NCBI GenBank assembly: GCA_963702495.1
Contig: CAVPDA010000004.1
Location: 248,001-312,000 of the forward strand
Source of the DNA: CAVPDA01 sp963702495
Lineage (GTDB): Bacteria; Pseudomonadota; Gammaproteobacteria; Burkholderiales; Rhodocyclaceae
DNA length: 64,000 nucleotides
Direction: 5' to 3'
The notes below the pieces were generated by a model, which saw only the letters and a program-made list of their open reading frames with translations, had not been told where the DNA came from and did no database searches. The position numbers were made by a program, and so were the translations under genes. Positions 10,474 through 17,864 of this stretch are shown here, in pieces. Positions within the stretch are counted from its first letter, which is position 1, and every line of letters begins with the position of its first letter.

Positions 10474-10913
10474 GCAAGGAGCACTTCACCACCGTGCTCG
10501 GTAACGTGTCCCGTGCCGGCGTCTATCAGTTGCCCCAGCACGGCGTGGCCGATCTGCGTGCCGCGGCCAAGGACGGCGGGCTGGCGCAGTTTCGAGTCCG
10601 GCTGGAAGGTGTGCAGACGAAGGAAGGATTTCTGGCCGCGGTAGCCCAGGCCCTCGATTTCCCCGACTGGTTCGGCCACAACTGGGATGCGCTGGAGGAC
10701 TGTCTGACCGACATGTCGTGGCAGCCGGCCGACGGCTACCTGGTGATCCTGTCCCGCGCCCAAGATTTCCGTCGCGCCCAAGAGGAGGAATTTGCAATGG
10801 CGCTGCGCATCTTCGACGCCGCCGCGGATTTCTGGCGGGAAGAAGGCGTGCCGTTCTGGACCCTGGTGGATCTGCACGCGGACGGCATGCCCCACCTGCC
10901 GGAACTGCCGTGA
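10470..10913 (+). CDS. Barstar family ribonuclease inhibitor
   Basis: A 147-residue cytoplasmic protein with no signal peptide. The diagnostic barstar motif lies near residues 68-85: FPDWFGHNWDALEDCLTD, the helix that plugs the RNase active site. An extension of about 40 residues precedes the barstar fold. It presumably neutralises the RNase encoded just upstream if that fails to be exported. The ATG overlaps the RNase stop (ATGA), so inhibitor synthesis is coupled to RNase synthesis. Its own stop overlaps the GTG start of nudB (GTGA). The four-base overlaps on both sides show that the pair is fully integrated into the operon. Confidence 0.92.
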   Translation: MSKEHFTTVLGNVSRAGVYQLPQHGVADLRAAAKDGGLAQFRVRLEGVQTKEGFLAAVAQALDFPDWFGHNWDALEDCLTDMSWQPADGYLVILSRAQDFRRAQEEEFAMALRIFDAAADFWREEGVPFWTLVDLHADGMPHLPELP

Positions 10914-11383
10914 CGCGGCCATACAAGACCCCCGTATCCGTCCTGGTTCTGATCCACACCCCGCAACTAGACGTCTTGCTGCTGGAACGCGCATCCCATC
11001 CGGGATTCTGGCAATCGGTGACCGGCAGCCGGGAAGGCGACGAGCCGCTGGTGGAAACGGCAGTGCGCGAAGTTGCGGAGGAAACAGGCATAGACGCCCG
11101 CCAGCAGACGCTGGTGGATTGGCAGATCACCAACCGCTACCGCATCTTTCCGGAATGGCGTCACCGTTACGCTCCGGGCGTCACCCACAACACCGAGCAC
11201 GTGTTCGCTTTGACCGTTGCGCCAGGCACGGCGGTGCAGGTCGCCCCGAACGAACACCTCGGTTTTCTCTGGTTGCCGTGGCCGGAGGCGGCGGAGAAGT
11301 GTTTTTCGTGGAGCAATCGCGATGCGATCTTGCTGCTCCCCAAGCTCAATCGCGGCCTTCCGCCTTCGCGGAACCCCGGCTGA
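10910..11383 (+). CDS. nudB: Dihydroneopterin triphosphate diphosphatase NudB (Nudix)
   Basis: Nudix hydrolase that removes pyrophosphate from 7,8-dihydroneopterin triphosphate in folate synthesis. It has 157 residues from the GTG at 10910; the E. coli enzyme is about 150. The Nudix box is GSREGDEPLVETAVREVAEETGI, split here as residues ~37-59 with the REVAEE metal-binding core. The N-terminal MTRPYKTPVSVLVLIHTP and the C-terminal FLWLPWPEAAEKCFSWSNRDAI match NudB. The start is set by the GTGA overlap with barstar. Neighbouring aspS agrees with the E. coli aspS-nudB order. No obvious terminator follows. Confidence 0.9.
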   Translation: MTRPYKTPVSVLVLIHTPQLDVLLLERASHPGFWQSVTGSREGDEPLVETAVREVAEETGIDARQQTLVDWQITNRYRIFPEWRHRYAPGVTHNTEHVFALTVAPGTAVQVAPNEHLGFLWLPWPEAAEKCFSWSNRDAILLLPKLNRGLPPSRNPG

Positions 11384-11407
11384 TACCGCTACTCTCGCCT
11401 CTCCTGG

Positions 11408-11638
11408 TCACCGGCGCAGGGCGTGGGGCCCGGCACAGCGTAACTCCTCCAGACAGCGCGGACAGTAGCAGGCGGCCTCCTTGCCGGGCACAGGGAGCCT
11501 CAGCGCTGACTGCGCACACCAGCAACGGTCGACTCCTGCCCGCATGCCGCAGACGAAATCTTCGCCGCAGACGGGACAACATTGCGCGCGCGCTTCGCCC
11601 GATTCTGTCTCACTCGGCTTGGCACCGGAATCGTCCAT
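11408..11638 (-). CDS. Small cysteine-rich CWC-type protein
   Basis: A 76-residue protein on the minus strand with the cysteine-rich CWC pattern: CCPVCGEDFVCG (residues 20-31), DRCWCAQ (38-42), LPVPGKEAACYCPRCLEEL (49-67). Eight or so cysteines probably bind zinc. Function is unknown; such small proteins are common in proteobacteria. The ATG at 11638 was chosen because a GGAG sits nine bases upstream; an alternative in-frame ATG at 11647 has no spacing for it. It is convergent with nudB and divergent from hsp20, and its start region overlaps nothing but lies 18 nt from the heat-shock promoter that faces the other way. Confidence 0.75.
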   Translation of the reverse strand: MDDSGAKPSETESGEARAQCCPVCGEDFVCGMRAGVDRCWCAQSALRLPVPGKEAACYCPRCLEELRCAGPHALRR

Positions 11639-11656
11639 TCCCAGCATCTCCAACGC

Positions 11657-11684
11657 CTTGAAACACGATCGCTCCACCCCATAT
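11657..11684 (+). promoter_or_regulatory. Sigma-32 (RpoH) heat-shock promoter of hsp20
   Basis: The sequence CTTGAAA (11657-11663), a 13-nt spacer and CCCCATAT (11677-11684) matches the E. coli sigma-32 consensus (CTTGAAA, 11-16 nt, CCCCATNT) at every defined base. Transcription would start near 11691, leaving a leader of about 47 nt before the Hsp20 ATG at 11738. That leader holds an AAAGGAG ribosome-binding site and a small hairpin (GGTCT, loop GCTCA, AGACC). Confidence 0.88.
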
Positions 11685-11737
11685 GCAAGGCAGGCAGGAG
11701 CGGTCTGCTCAAGACCCATACAGAAAGGAGTTGAATC

Positions 11738-12151
11738 ATGGCCAATATTACGCGTTATGACCCGTTCGACGATTTCTTCCGCGGCTTTTTCGTGCGTCCG
11801 GTGGAGTTCGGCACTCCCGGCGAAGCGCCGCAGATCAAGATGGACGTGAAGGAGAAAGGCGAGAATTATCAGGTACACGCCGAGTTGCCGGGCATCAAGA
11901 AGGAAGACATCCACATCCATATCGACGGCTCGATGGTGTCCATCAGCGCTGAGCGCAAGCAGGAAAAGGAAGTGAAGGAAGGCGAGCGCGTGCTGCGCAC
12001 AGAGCGCTACTACGGCAAGGTTTCCCGCAGCTTCCAACTTGGCCAGGACATCGACGAGTCGAAGGCGACCGCCAAGTTCACCGACGGCGTGCTGGAATTG
12101 ACGCTGCCGAAGAAGGCGGCCACCAGCGCCCGGCGACTTGCCATCGACTGA
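11738..12151 (+). CDS. Hsp20/alpha-crystallin family small heat-shock protein
   Basis: ATP-independent holdase chaperone of 137 residues that keeps unfolding proteins soluble. The alpha-crystallin domain spans ~38-130, with the early strand IKMDVKEKGENYQVHAELPG, the loop IKKEDIHIHIDGSMVSI, and the conserved GVLELTLPKK before the C-terminal tail (ATSARRLAID). The family A-x-x-x-x-G-V-L signature is present as AKFTDGVL. A strong AAAGGAG precedes the ATG. Controlled by the consensus sigma-32 promoter at 11657-11684 and closed by a hairpin at 12195-12219, so it is probably transcribed alone. Confidence 0.95.
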   Translation: MANITRYDPFDDFFRGFFVRPVEFGTPGEAPQIKMDVKEKGENYQVHAELPGIKKEDIHIHIDGSMVSISAERKQEKEVKEGERVLRTERYYGKVSRSFQLGQDIDESKATAKFTDGVLELTLPKKAATSARRLAID

Positions 12152-12194
12152 GCACGGATTCACACCGATCCACGACTGCAGAGCAGCACGAACG

Positions 12195-12219
12195 CAAGGG
12201 GGCCGCAACGGCCCCCTTG
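12195..12219 (+). terminator. Hairpin terminator after hsp20
   Basis: A perfect 10-bp stem, CAAGGGGGCC (12195-12204) and GGCCCCCTTG (12210-12219), with the loop GCAAC, lies 44 nt past the Hsp20 stop. The trailing sequence TCTTGCC is only weakly U-rich, so termination may be partial or Rho-assisted. The rest of the 212-nt gap to argB shows no gene; a TAGAAT at 12343-12348 could be an argB -10 box but lacks a convincing -35. Confidence 0.65.
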
Positions 12220-12363
12220 TCTTGCCAAAGCGCGACGGCCGTGGCCGCCCCACGGGTGGTGGATGTTCTCAGTGCCGATTGCGGCCGTCGTTGCGTTTCC
12301 GCGCCCATCGGGGCGAGCCATGCCGCGACCGCAGCGGACTGCTAGAATCGCGGCGTCTCTCCC

Positions 12364-13260
12364 ATGACTACGACGATGAACGAGTATCTCTCTCCCGCCG
12401 ACAAGGCCGCGATCCTGTCCGAAGCCCTGCCCTACATCAAGCGCTTCTACGACAAAACCATCGTCATCAAGTATGGCGGCAACGCCATGACCGATCCGAA
12501 GCTGAAGGACGGCTTCGCCCGGGACGTGGTGTTGCTCAAGCTGGTGGGCATGAATCCGGTGGTGGTACACGGCGGCGGCCCCCAGATCGACGATCTGCTG
12601 AAGCGCGTCGGCAAGCAGGGGCAGTTTGTCCAGGGCATGCGGGTGACCGATGAGGAGACGATGGACATCGTCGAGATGGTGCTCGGCGGCCAGGTCAACA
12701 AGGAAATCGTGAACCTCATCAACCAGCACGGCGGCAAAGCGGTGGGGCTGACGGGACAGGATGGCGCCTTCATCCGCGCCCACAAGCTGCTGATGCCGAA
12801 CAAGGAAAAGCCGGAGGAGCTGCTCGACATCGGCCAGGTCGGCGAAATCACGTCGATCGACCCGTCCATCATCGCCTTCCTCGACACCGGCGATTTCATT
12901 CCCGTGATTGCGCCGATCGGCGTCGGCCCGGAAGGGGAGTCCTACAACATCAACGCCGACGTCGTCGCGGGCAAACTCGCCGAGATCCTGCGCGCCGAGA
13001 AGCTGGTGCTGCTTACCAACATGCCCGGAGTCCTGGACAAGGCCGGGAATCTCCTCACCGGCCTGACGCCAAAGCAGATCGACGAGCTTTTCGCCGACGG
13101 CACCCTCTCCGGCGGCATGCTGCCGAAGATCTCCTCGGCGCTGGATGCGGCGCGCGGCGGCGTGCGCTCGGTGCACATCATCGACGGGCGTGTGGAACAT
13201 GCGCTGCTGCTCGAGATCCTCACCGATCACGGCGTCGGCACGATGATCAAGAGCAAATAG
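12364..13260 (+). CDS. argB: Acetylglutamate kinase
   Basis: Second step of arginine synthesis: ATP-dependent phosphorylation of N-acetylglutamate at the gamma-carboxylate. It has 298 residues, normal for the family. Features include the glycine-rich phosphate loop KYGGNAM near residue 37, the N-acetylglutamate-binding VVHGGGPQID (~62-71), the segment NINADVVAGKLA (~197-208) and the C-terminal GGMLPKISSALDAARGGV. The N-terminal helix ahead of the core (NEYLSPADKAAILSEALPYI) is the kind seen in arginine-inhibited hexameric NAGKs, so feedback inhibition by arginine is likely but inferred. A second ATG five codons in is an alternative start. Confidence 0.96.
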   Translation: MTTTMNEYLSPADKAAILSEALPYIKRFYDKTIVIKYGGNAMTDPKLKDGFARDVVLLKLVGMNPVVVHGGGPQIDDLLKRVGKQGQFVQGMRVTDEETMDIVEMVLGGQVNKEIVNLINQHGGKAVGLTGQDGAFIRAHKLLMPNKEKPEELLDIGQVGEITSIDPSIIAFLDTGDFIPVIAPIGVGPEGESYNINADVVAGKLAEILRAEKLVLLTNMPGVLDKAGNLLTGLTPKQIDELFADGTLSGGMLPKISSALDAARGGVRSVHIIDGRVEHALLLEILTDHGVGTMIKSK

Positions 13261-13387
13261 GCGCGTCCGGAATCCATATCCGCTTGCCCAGCGGCCCCTC
13301 AGCGGTAGTGCCGCCCGGTGGCGCGTGAAAAACCACCGCAATGCCGATCCATCCGGGCCGATGCCCAACCCTGGCGGTTCCCGCGTC

Positions 13388-14032
13388 ATGACCGCCTCCC
13401 GGCGGGTGTGGCTTTTCGACCTCGACAACACGCTGCACGACGCCTTTCCGCACATTTTTCCCCACCTCAGCCGCAGCATGACCGCCTACCTGGCGGAGCA
13501 TCTGCGGCTGACGCCGGAGGAGGCGAGCGCGCTGCGCCTGTCCTACTGGCGGCGTTATGGCGCAACCCTGCTCGGGCTGATGCGGCATCACGGCACCAAC
13601 CCGCGCCACTTCCTGTGGCACACCCACCAGTTCCCCGAGCTCGAACGCATGGTCGTCGCCGAGCCTGCCCTGAGGCACGTCCTGCGCCGCCTGCCCGGCC
13701 GCCGCATCGTCTTCTCCAACGCGCCGCGCCACTATGTCGAGGCGGTCCTGAATGTGACCGGCATGCGCCCGCTGTTCGAGCGCATCTACTGCATCGAGCA
13801 CATGCGCTTCCGCCCCAAGCCGGGCGTTCGCGCGTTCCTGCGCCTGCTGCGGGATGAACGGTTGGACCCGGAACGCTGCGTCATGGTCGAGGACACGGCA
13901 GAGAACCTCAGGACGGCCAAGACGCTGGGCATGAAGACGGTTTGGGTGAGCCGCAGTCCGCGCCGTCCCGCTTACGTCAACCTCAGGCTAGAATCCGTGC
14001 TCGAACTGCCGCGCCATCTGGGCCGGCTGTGA
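13388..14032 (+). CDS. HAD-family pyrimidine 5'-nucleotidase-like phosphatase
   Basis: A HAD-superfamily hydrolase of the Sdt1/pyrimidine 5'-nucleotidase subgroup, 214 residues from the ATG at 13388. Motif I is FDLDNTLHD, whose two aspartates are the nucleophile and the general acid. Motif II is IVFSNAPRHY, the motif III lysine lies in RFRPKPG, and motif IV is MVEDTAENLRTAK. The cap is the all-helical region between motifs I and II. The substrate is probably a nucleoside monophosphate, but this is inferred. In-frame starts at 13361 (ATG) and 13325 (GTG) would add non-conserved residues. The order argB-HAD-slmA is common in betaproteobacteria. Confidence 0.85.
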   Translation: MTASRRVWLFDLDNTLHDAFPHIFPHLSRSMTAYLAEHLRLTPEEASALRLSYWRRYGATLLGLMRHHGTNPRHFLWHTHQFPELERMVVAEPALRHVLRRLPGRRIVFSNAPRHYVEAVLNVTGMRPLFERIYCIEHMRFRPKPGVRAFLRLLRDERLDPERCVMVEDTAENLRTAKTLGMKTVWVSRSPRRPAYVNLRLESVLELPRHLGRL

Positions 14033-14054
14033 CTCGCTGGAGAACGAACAGAAC

Positions 14055-14657
14055 ATGGCAGCCAAACCGGGGGAGCGCAAGCTGCAGATCCTGCAGACCA
14101 TCGCCGAGATGCTGCAGGATCCGAAAGGGGAGAAGATCACGACGGCGCTGCTGGCAGCGAAGCTCGACGTCTCGGAAGCGGCGCTCTACCGCCATTTCGC
14201 CAGCAAGGCGCAGATGTACGAAGGCCTGATCGAGTTCATCGAATCCAGCCTGTTCTCGGTCATCAACAAGATTGGCGCGGAGCAGCAATCGGGGCTCAAG
14301 CAGGTGGAACTCATCCTCACCCTGCTTCTCGGATTCGCGCAAAAGAATCATGGACTTACGCGGGTTCTGATCGGCGATGCACTGGTGTATGAGAACGACC
14401 GCCTGCAGGCCCGCATCAACCAGTTGCTGGACCGCGTGGAAGCCTCGCTCAAGCAGGCCCTGCGCATTGCCGCCACCAACAACGAAGTGCCCGCCGGTTC
14501 GGACATCGCTGCCGCGGCCAATCTGCTGATGTGCTACGTGGCGGGGCGCTGGCAGAATTTCGTCAAGAGCGGCTTCGTGCGCGAACCGATGGCGCAGTGG
14601 CCGCAGCACTGGCCGATGCTGCTCGGCTGCTGTGTGGCCGGGCCGGCTGGCACGTAG
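14055..14657 (+). CDS. slmA: Nucleoid occlusion factor SlmA (TetR fold)
   Basis: TetR-family DNA-binding protein that, bound to SBS sites on the chromosome, blocks FtsZ assembly over the nucleoid. It has 200 residues, as in E. coli (198). The N-terminal helix-turn-helix spans ~10-55 (ILQTIAEMLQD, ITTALLAAKLDVSEAALYRH, FASKAQMYEGLIEFIE), and the all-helical C-terminal domain contains NHGLTRVLIGDALVYENDRL. GGAGAA precedes the ATG. It is convergent with hemB. Ordinary TetR repressors are an alternative, but the helix 4 to 7 sequence is specific to SlmA. Confidence 0.93.
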   Translation: MAAKPGERKLQILQTIAEMLQDPKGEKITTALLAAKLDVSEAALYRHFASKAQMYEGLIEFIESSLFSVINKIGAEQQSGLKQVELILTLLLGFAQKNHGLTRVLIGDALVYENDRLQARINQLLDRVEASLKQALRIAATNNEVPAGSDIAAAANLLMCYVAGRWQNFVKSGFVREPMAQWPQHWPMLLGCCVAGPAGT

Positions 14658-14705
14658 CGTCGCGCGCGCAGTCGCAAGCCGTCTTTCCTGCGCCGGACCG
14701 GGGCG

Positions 14706-15722
14706 TTACGCGCCCGTTCCTTCCTGTTTGAGCCAGCGTGCCGCATCCAGGGCGTAATAGGTCAGGATTCCGTCCGCACCGGCGCGTTTCATCGACAACA
14801 ACGCCTCCAGCACGCAGGCCTGCTCGGTGATCCAGCCGTTCTGGGACGCCGCCTTGAGCATGGCGTACTCGCCGCTCACCTGATAGACGTAAGTCGGCAC
14901 GCGCAACTCGTCCTTCACGCGGCGCACGATGTCCAGATAGGGCAGGCCGGGCTTGACCATCACCATGTCCGCGCCCTCGGCGATGTCGAGCGCCACTTCG
15001 CGCAGCGCCTCGTCCGAGTTGGCCGGATCCATCTGATAGGTGTACTTGTTGCCCTTGCCCAGGTTGGCGGCGGACCCCACCGCGTCGCGGAACGGTCCGT
15101 AGAAGCTGGAGGCATATTTGGCCGAATAGGCCAGGATGCGGGTGTGGATCTGCCCCTGGCCATCCAGTTCGGCGCGGATGCGGCCGATGCGGCCGTCCAT
15201 CATGTCGGACGGCGCCACCACATCGGCGCCGGCCTGCCCATGGCAGGCCGCCTGTTTCGTCAGGACCTCCAGCGTCTCGTCGTTGAGGACATAGCCGGTG
15301 TCGTCGATCAGGCCGTCCTGGCCATGGCTGGTGTAGGGATCGAGGGCGACGTCGGTGATCACTCCGAGTTCGGGAACATGCCGCTTCAGCGCCTGCACCA
15401 CCCGCGGCACCAGTCCGTCGGGGTTGTAGGCCTCCTCCGCACCCAGCGTCTTGAGCGATGCTTCGATCACCGGAAACAGCGCCAGGGCAGGAATGCCCAA
15501 TTGCACCGCTTCCTCGGCCACGGTCATCAAGCGGTCGAGGGAGTGCCGAAACACGCCCGGCATCGACGCCACCGGCTCCGACATGCGGTTGCCCTCCAGG
15601 ACGAAGACCGGATAGATCAGGTCATCGGTCGTCAGGCGGTTCTCCCGCATCAACCGGCGGGAGAAATCATCCCGGCGCATGCGGCGCATGCGGGCGGAAG
15701 GGAATGCTCCTTTTTCGATCAT
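14706..15722 (-). CDS. hemB: Porphobilinogen synthase (delta-aminolevulinate dehydratase), Mg-type
   Basis: Condenses two 5-aminolevulinate molecules to porphobilinogen in haem and sirohaem synthesis. It has 338 residues. The active-site regions VVAPSDMMDGRIGRIR, YSAKYASSFYGPFRDA (Schiff-base Lys) and MVKPGLPYLDI (second Lys) are intact. At the metal site the enzyme reads ALDPYTSHGQDG and lacks the cysteines of the zinc-type DxCxCxYxxHGHCG, so it belongs to the Asp-rich, Mg2+-dependent class known from Pseudomonas. A GGAG nine bases before the ATG is visible. The upstream 128-nt leader carries a hairpin series that may be a structured RNA. Confidence 0.97.
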   Translation of the reverse strand: MIEKGAFPSARMRRMRRDDFSRRLMRENRLTTDDLIYPVFVLEGNRMSEPVASMPGVFRHSLDRLMTVAEEAVQLGIPALALFPVIEASLKTLGAEEAYNPDGLVPRVVQALKRHVPELGVITDVALDPYTSHGQDGLIDDTGYVLNDETLEVLTKQAACHGQAGADVVAPSDMMDGRIGRIRAELDGQGQIHTRILAYSAKYASSFYGPFRDAVGSAANLGKGNKYTYQMDPANSDEALREVALDIAEGADMVMVKPGLPYLDIVRRVKDELRVPTYVYQVSGEYAMLKAASQNGWITEQACVLEALLSMKRAGADGILTYYALDAARWLKQEGTGA

Positions 15723-15800
15723 CGTTGCTCGCTCCGCGAATTTTTGTTTCGGCGCAACATTTTCGGGAAACTTTTTTTGTCGCCGCCGATCTCAGTGGTC

Positions 15801-15867
15801 AGACGGTGACGAGCCGTCTCCCGCTTTACCTCCCTGAGCGGGTGCCTTAATCACATTAAGGCATTTT
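15801..15867 (+). ncRNA. Structured RNA candidate upstream of hemB (hemB/anti-hemB-like)
   Basis: Three abutting inverted repeats fill the engB-hemB gap: AGACGG/CCGTCT (15801-15819), CCCGCT/AGCGGG (15820-15842) and TGCCTTAA/TTAAGGCA (15843-15863). Read on the plus strand, the last, 8-bp hairpin is followed by TTTT, like an intrinsic terminator, although no plus-strand gene precedes it. A hemB/anti-hemB motif of uncertain orientation was reported computationally upstream of hemB in betaproteobacteria; I match it by position and general shape from memory, not by alignment. As read from the minus strand, the element would be the hemB leader. Strand and function are uncertain. Confidence 0.42.
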
Positions 15868-16510
15868 GCCCCTGGCTTTCATCCCCTTTAGCCGGGGGCA
15901 TTTCTTTTGGGGGCCCGATCTTGCCCATCCAGCCGGTGATGGTCCGCTCGGCCTCCTCCAGACCGGTCTTCTTGAGGCTGGAAAACAGCTGCACCGTCAC
16001 CGGCATGCCGTAATCCGCCAGCCCGCGCCTCGCCTGTATCAGGACTGCCGCGGCAGCGCTGCGACTCAGCTTGTCCGACTTGGTCAGCAACACATGGACC
16101 GGCTTGTGCGTCGGCGCGAACCAGCCCAGCATCTGGCGGTCCAGCGGCGTGAGCGGATGGCGTGAATCCATGATCAGAACCAGGCCCATCAGCGAGGGCC
16201 GGCGTGTCAGGTAATGCTCGAGCACCCCCTGCCATTCCCGGCGCACCTCGTGCGGCACCTGGGCGTAGCCGTACCCGGGCAGATCGACCAGAAAGCCGAG
16301 ATCGCCGCAGCGAAAGAAATTGATCAACTGGGTGCGGCCGGGGGTCTTGCTCACGAACGCGAGCCGGTTGTATCGCGCCAGAACATTGATCGCACTGGAT
16401 TTTCCGGCATTCGAACGGCCCGCGAAGGCGATCTCGGGCAATCCCGGCGGCGGCAGATCCGCGATGCGCGCAGCAGAAATCTCGAAACGGGTGGCGGGAA
16501 GCGGAGGCAT
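15851..16510 (-). CDS. engB: Ribosome biogenesis GTPase EngB/YsxC (YihA)
   Basis: Essential TRAFAC-class GTPase required for large-subunit assembly and cell division. It has 219 residues from the ATG at 16510. G1 is AGRSNAGKSSAIN, the G2 region SKTPGRTQLINFF, G3 DLPGYGYAQVP and G4 LLTKSDKLS, with a G5-like FSSLKKTGLEEAE. An upstream TTG at 16531 would add seven residues; I prefer the ATG because the distance to the conserved Phe of the first strand then matches E. coli YihA. The stop lies inside the loop of a perfect hairpin (15843-15863). Divergent from cytochrome c4, a frequent betaproteobacterial neighbour. Confidence 0.95.
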   Translation of the reverse strand: MPPLPATRFEISAARIADLPPPGLPEIAFAGRSNAGKSSAINVLARYNRLAFVSKTPGRTQLINFFRCGDLGFLVDLPGYGYAQVPHEVRREWQGVLEHYLTRRPSLMGLVLIMDSRHPLTPLDRQMLGWFAPTHKPVHVLLTKSDKLSRSAAAAVLIQARRGLADYGMPVTVQLFSSLKKTGLEEAERTITGWMGKIGPPKEMPPAKGDESQGQNALM

Positions 16511-16589
16511 GGGGAAACGGGCGGCGCGCAAGACGAATAAGCTCGTGTAGAATAACAGGTTTGTTGATTTCGAGGCTTCGAGGAGTCAA

Positions 16590-17225
16590 ATGATGAAGGG
16601 TTTCATGGTTCTGCCGCTGGCGTTGGCGGCATTGGCGGTCCAGGCGGCGGAACAGGGGGCGGCCAAGCCCGACACGAGTAAGGGACAACAGATCGCTTCC
16701 CAGGTTTGCGTGGGTTGTCACAGCGCCGACGGCAACAGTGTCGCCGCCGCCAATCCCAAGCTTGCGGGCCAGATCGATGACTACCTGTACAAGCAATTGA
16801 AGAACTTCAAGGCAGCGGACGGCAAACCGGCCGAACGCCAGAATCCCGTCATGAACGGCATGGTGGCCGCCCTCTCCGACGCCGACATGAAGAGCCTCGC
16901 CGCCTATTTCTCGACCCAGAAGCTGAAGCCCGAAGTCGCCAAGAATGCGCAGACGATCGAGATGGGCCAAAAGATCTACCGGGCCGGCGATGCGTCGAAG
17001 GGCCTGCCCGCCTGCGCTGGCTGCCACGGCCCGGCGGGTTCGGGCATACCTGCCCAGTATCCGCGCCTCGGCGGCCAGTTCGCCGAGTACATCGAAGCGC
17101 AGTTGAAAGCATTCCGCGCCGGCGAGCGCGCCAACGACCCGAGCAAGATGATGCGCATGGTGGCGGTCAAGATGACCGACCCCGAGATCAAGGCCGTTTC
17201 CGACTACATCGCCGGCCTGCGCTGA
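16590..17225 (+). CDS. Cytochrome c4, dihaem periplasmic cytochrome
   Basis: A 211-residue precursor with a signal peptide (about the first 20 residues, ending AVQAA) and two class I cytochrome c domains, each with a CxxCH haem site: CVGCH at 40-44 and CAGCH at 142-146. Distal Met ligands are likely in NPVMNGMVAAL and SKMMRMVAVKMTD. Cytochrome c4 proteins pass electrons to terminal oxidases and other periplasmic acceptors. A GAGGAG precedes the start; ATG codons occur at both 16590 and 16593. A strong terminator follows directly, so it is probably monocistronic. Confidence 0.94.
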   Translation: MMKGFMVLPLALAALAVQAAEQGAAKPDTSKGQQIASQVCVGCHSADGNSVAAANPKLAGQIDDYLYKQLKNFKAADGKPAERQNPVMNGMVAALSDADMKSLAAYFSTQKLKPEVAKNAQTIEMGQKIYRAGDASKGLPACAGCHGPAGSGIPAQYPRLGGQFAEYIEAQLKAFRAGERANDPSKMMRMVAVKMTDPEIKAVSDYIAGLR

Positions 17226-17245
17226 GGTAGATCCGCTTCGTCAAT

Positions 17246-17272
17246 AAGGGTGGTTCCGCCACCCTTTTCTTC
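17246..17272 (+). terminator. Rho-independent terminator after cytochrome c4
   Basis: An 8-bp stem, AAGGGTGG (17246-17253) and CCACCCTT (17259-17266), closed by the loop TTCCG and followed by TTCTTCTT, starts 20 nt past the cytochrome stop codon. Confidence 0.85.
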
Positions 17273-17363
17273 TTCCTGCCGCGCCTGCGGACGATCCGCC
17301 TTGCGCCATGGAATATCCGGTCGTTGCCGCCTGTTTATGGCATGACCGAAACAATCCCGAAAC

Positions 17364-17864
17364 ATGACTGATCGCGCCCTCGTCGTTGCCGAATTGCCGC
17401 GCCTGCGCCGCTACGCCCGCGCCCTGACCGGCGACGCCGCACGGGCGGACGACCTGGTGCAGGACACGCTGGAGCGCGCCCTGTCGCGCTGGACGCTGTG
17501 GCGCGCGGGCAGCAACCTGCGGGCGTGGCTCTTCGCCATCATGCACAACCTGTTCGTCAACCAGATCAAGTCGGGCCAGCGCATCGAGTATTACGGAGAC
17601 GATCCGCCGCCGGAACCGCAAGCGCGCCCGACCCAGAGCGACGCCCTGGAAGTGCGCGATCTCGCTGCGGCACTGCAGCGCCTCCCGGTGGAACAGCGCG
17701 AGGTGATGCTCCTGGTCGGACTGGAGGAACTGAGCTACGAGGAGGCCGCCAAGGCGCTCGGCATACCGGTAGGCACCGTGATGTCGCGCTTGTGCCGCGG
17801 CCGGGAGCGCTTGCGCGGCTTGTTGGCGGGTACCGAGCCGGCGCACTTGAAGGTGGTGAAATGA
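17364..17864 (+). CDS. ECF-family RNA polymerase sigma factor
   Basis: A 166-residue sigma-70 factor with only regions 2 and 4, as in extracytoplasmic-function sigmas. Region 2 is at ~15-75 (YARALTGDAARADDLVQDTLERAL and NLRAWLFAIMHNLFVNQIK, split here at the gap). Region 4 is at ~105-160 (LAAALQRLPVEQREVMLLVG, EELSYEEAAKALGIPVGTVM, SRLCRGRERLRGLL). The stop overlaps the next start (ATGA), and that gene encodes a membrane-anchored anti-sigma factor. A GGAAT-type -35 element lies in the upstream gap (GGAATATCC near 17310), compatible with autoregulation but not convincing alone. The downstream msrPQ genes are the obvious candidate targets. Confidence 0.93.
   Translation: MTDRALVVAELPRLRRYARALTGDAARADDLVQDTLERALSRWTLWRAGSNLRAWLFAIMHNLFVNQIKSGQRIEYYGDDPPPEPQARPTQSDALEVRDLAAALQRLPVEQREVMLLVGLEELSYEEAAKALGIPVGTVMSRLCRGRERLRGLLAGTEPAHLKVVK

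Noticed and set aside
12343..12348. TAGAAT as a promoter -10 for argB
   Set aside because: No acceptable -35 within 15-19 nt; left as a remark only.
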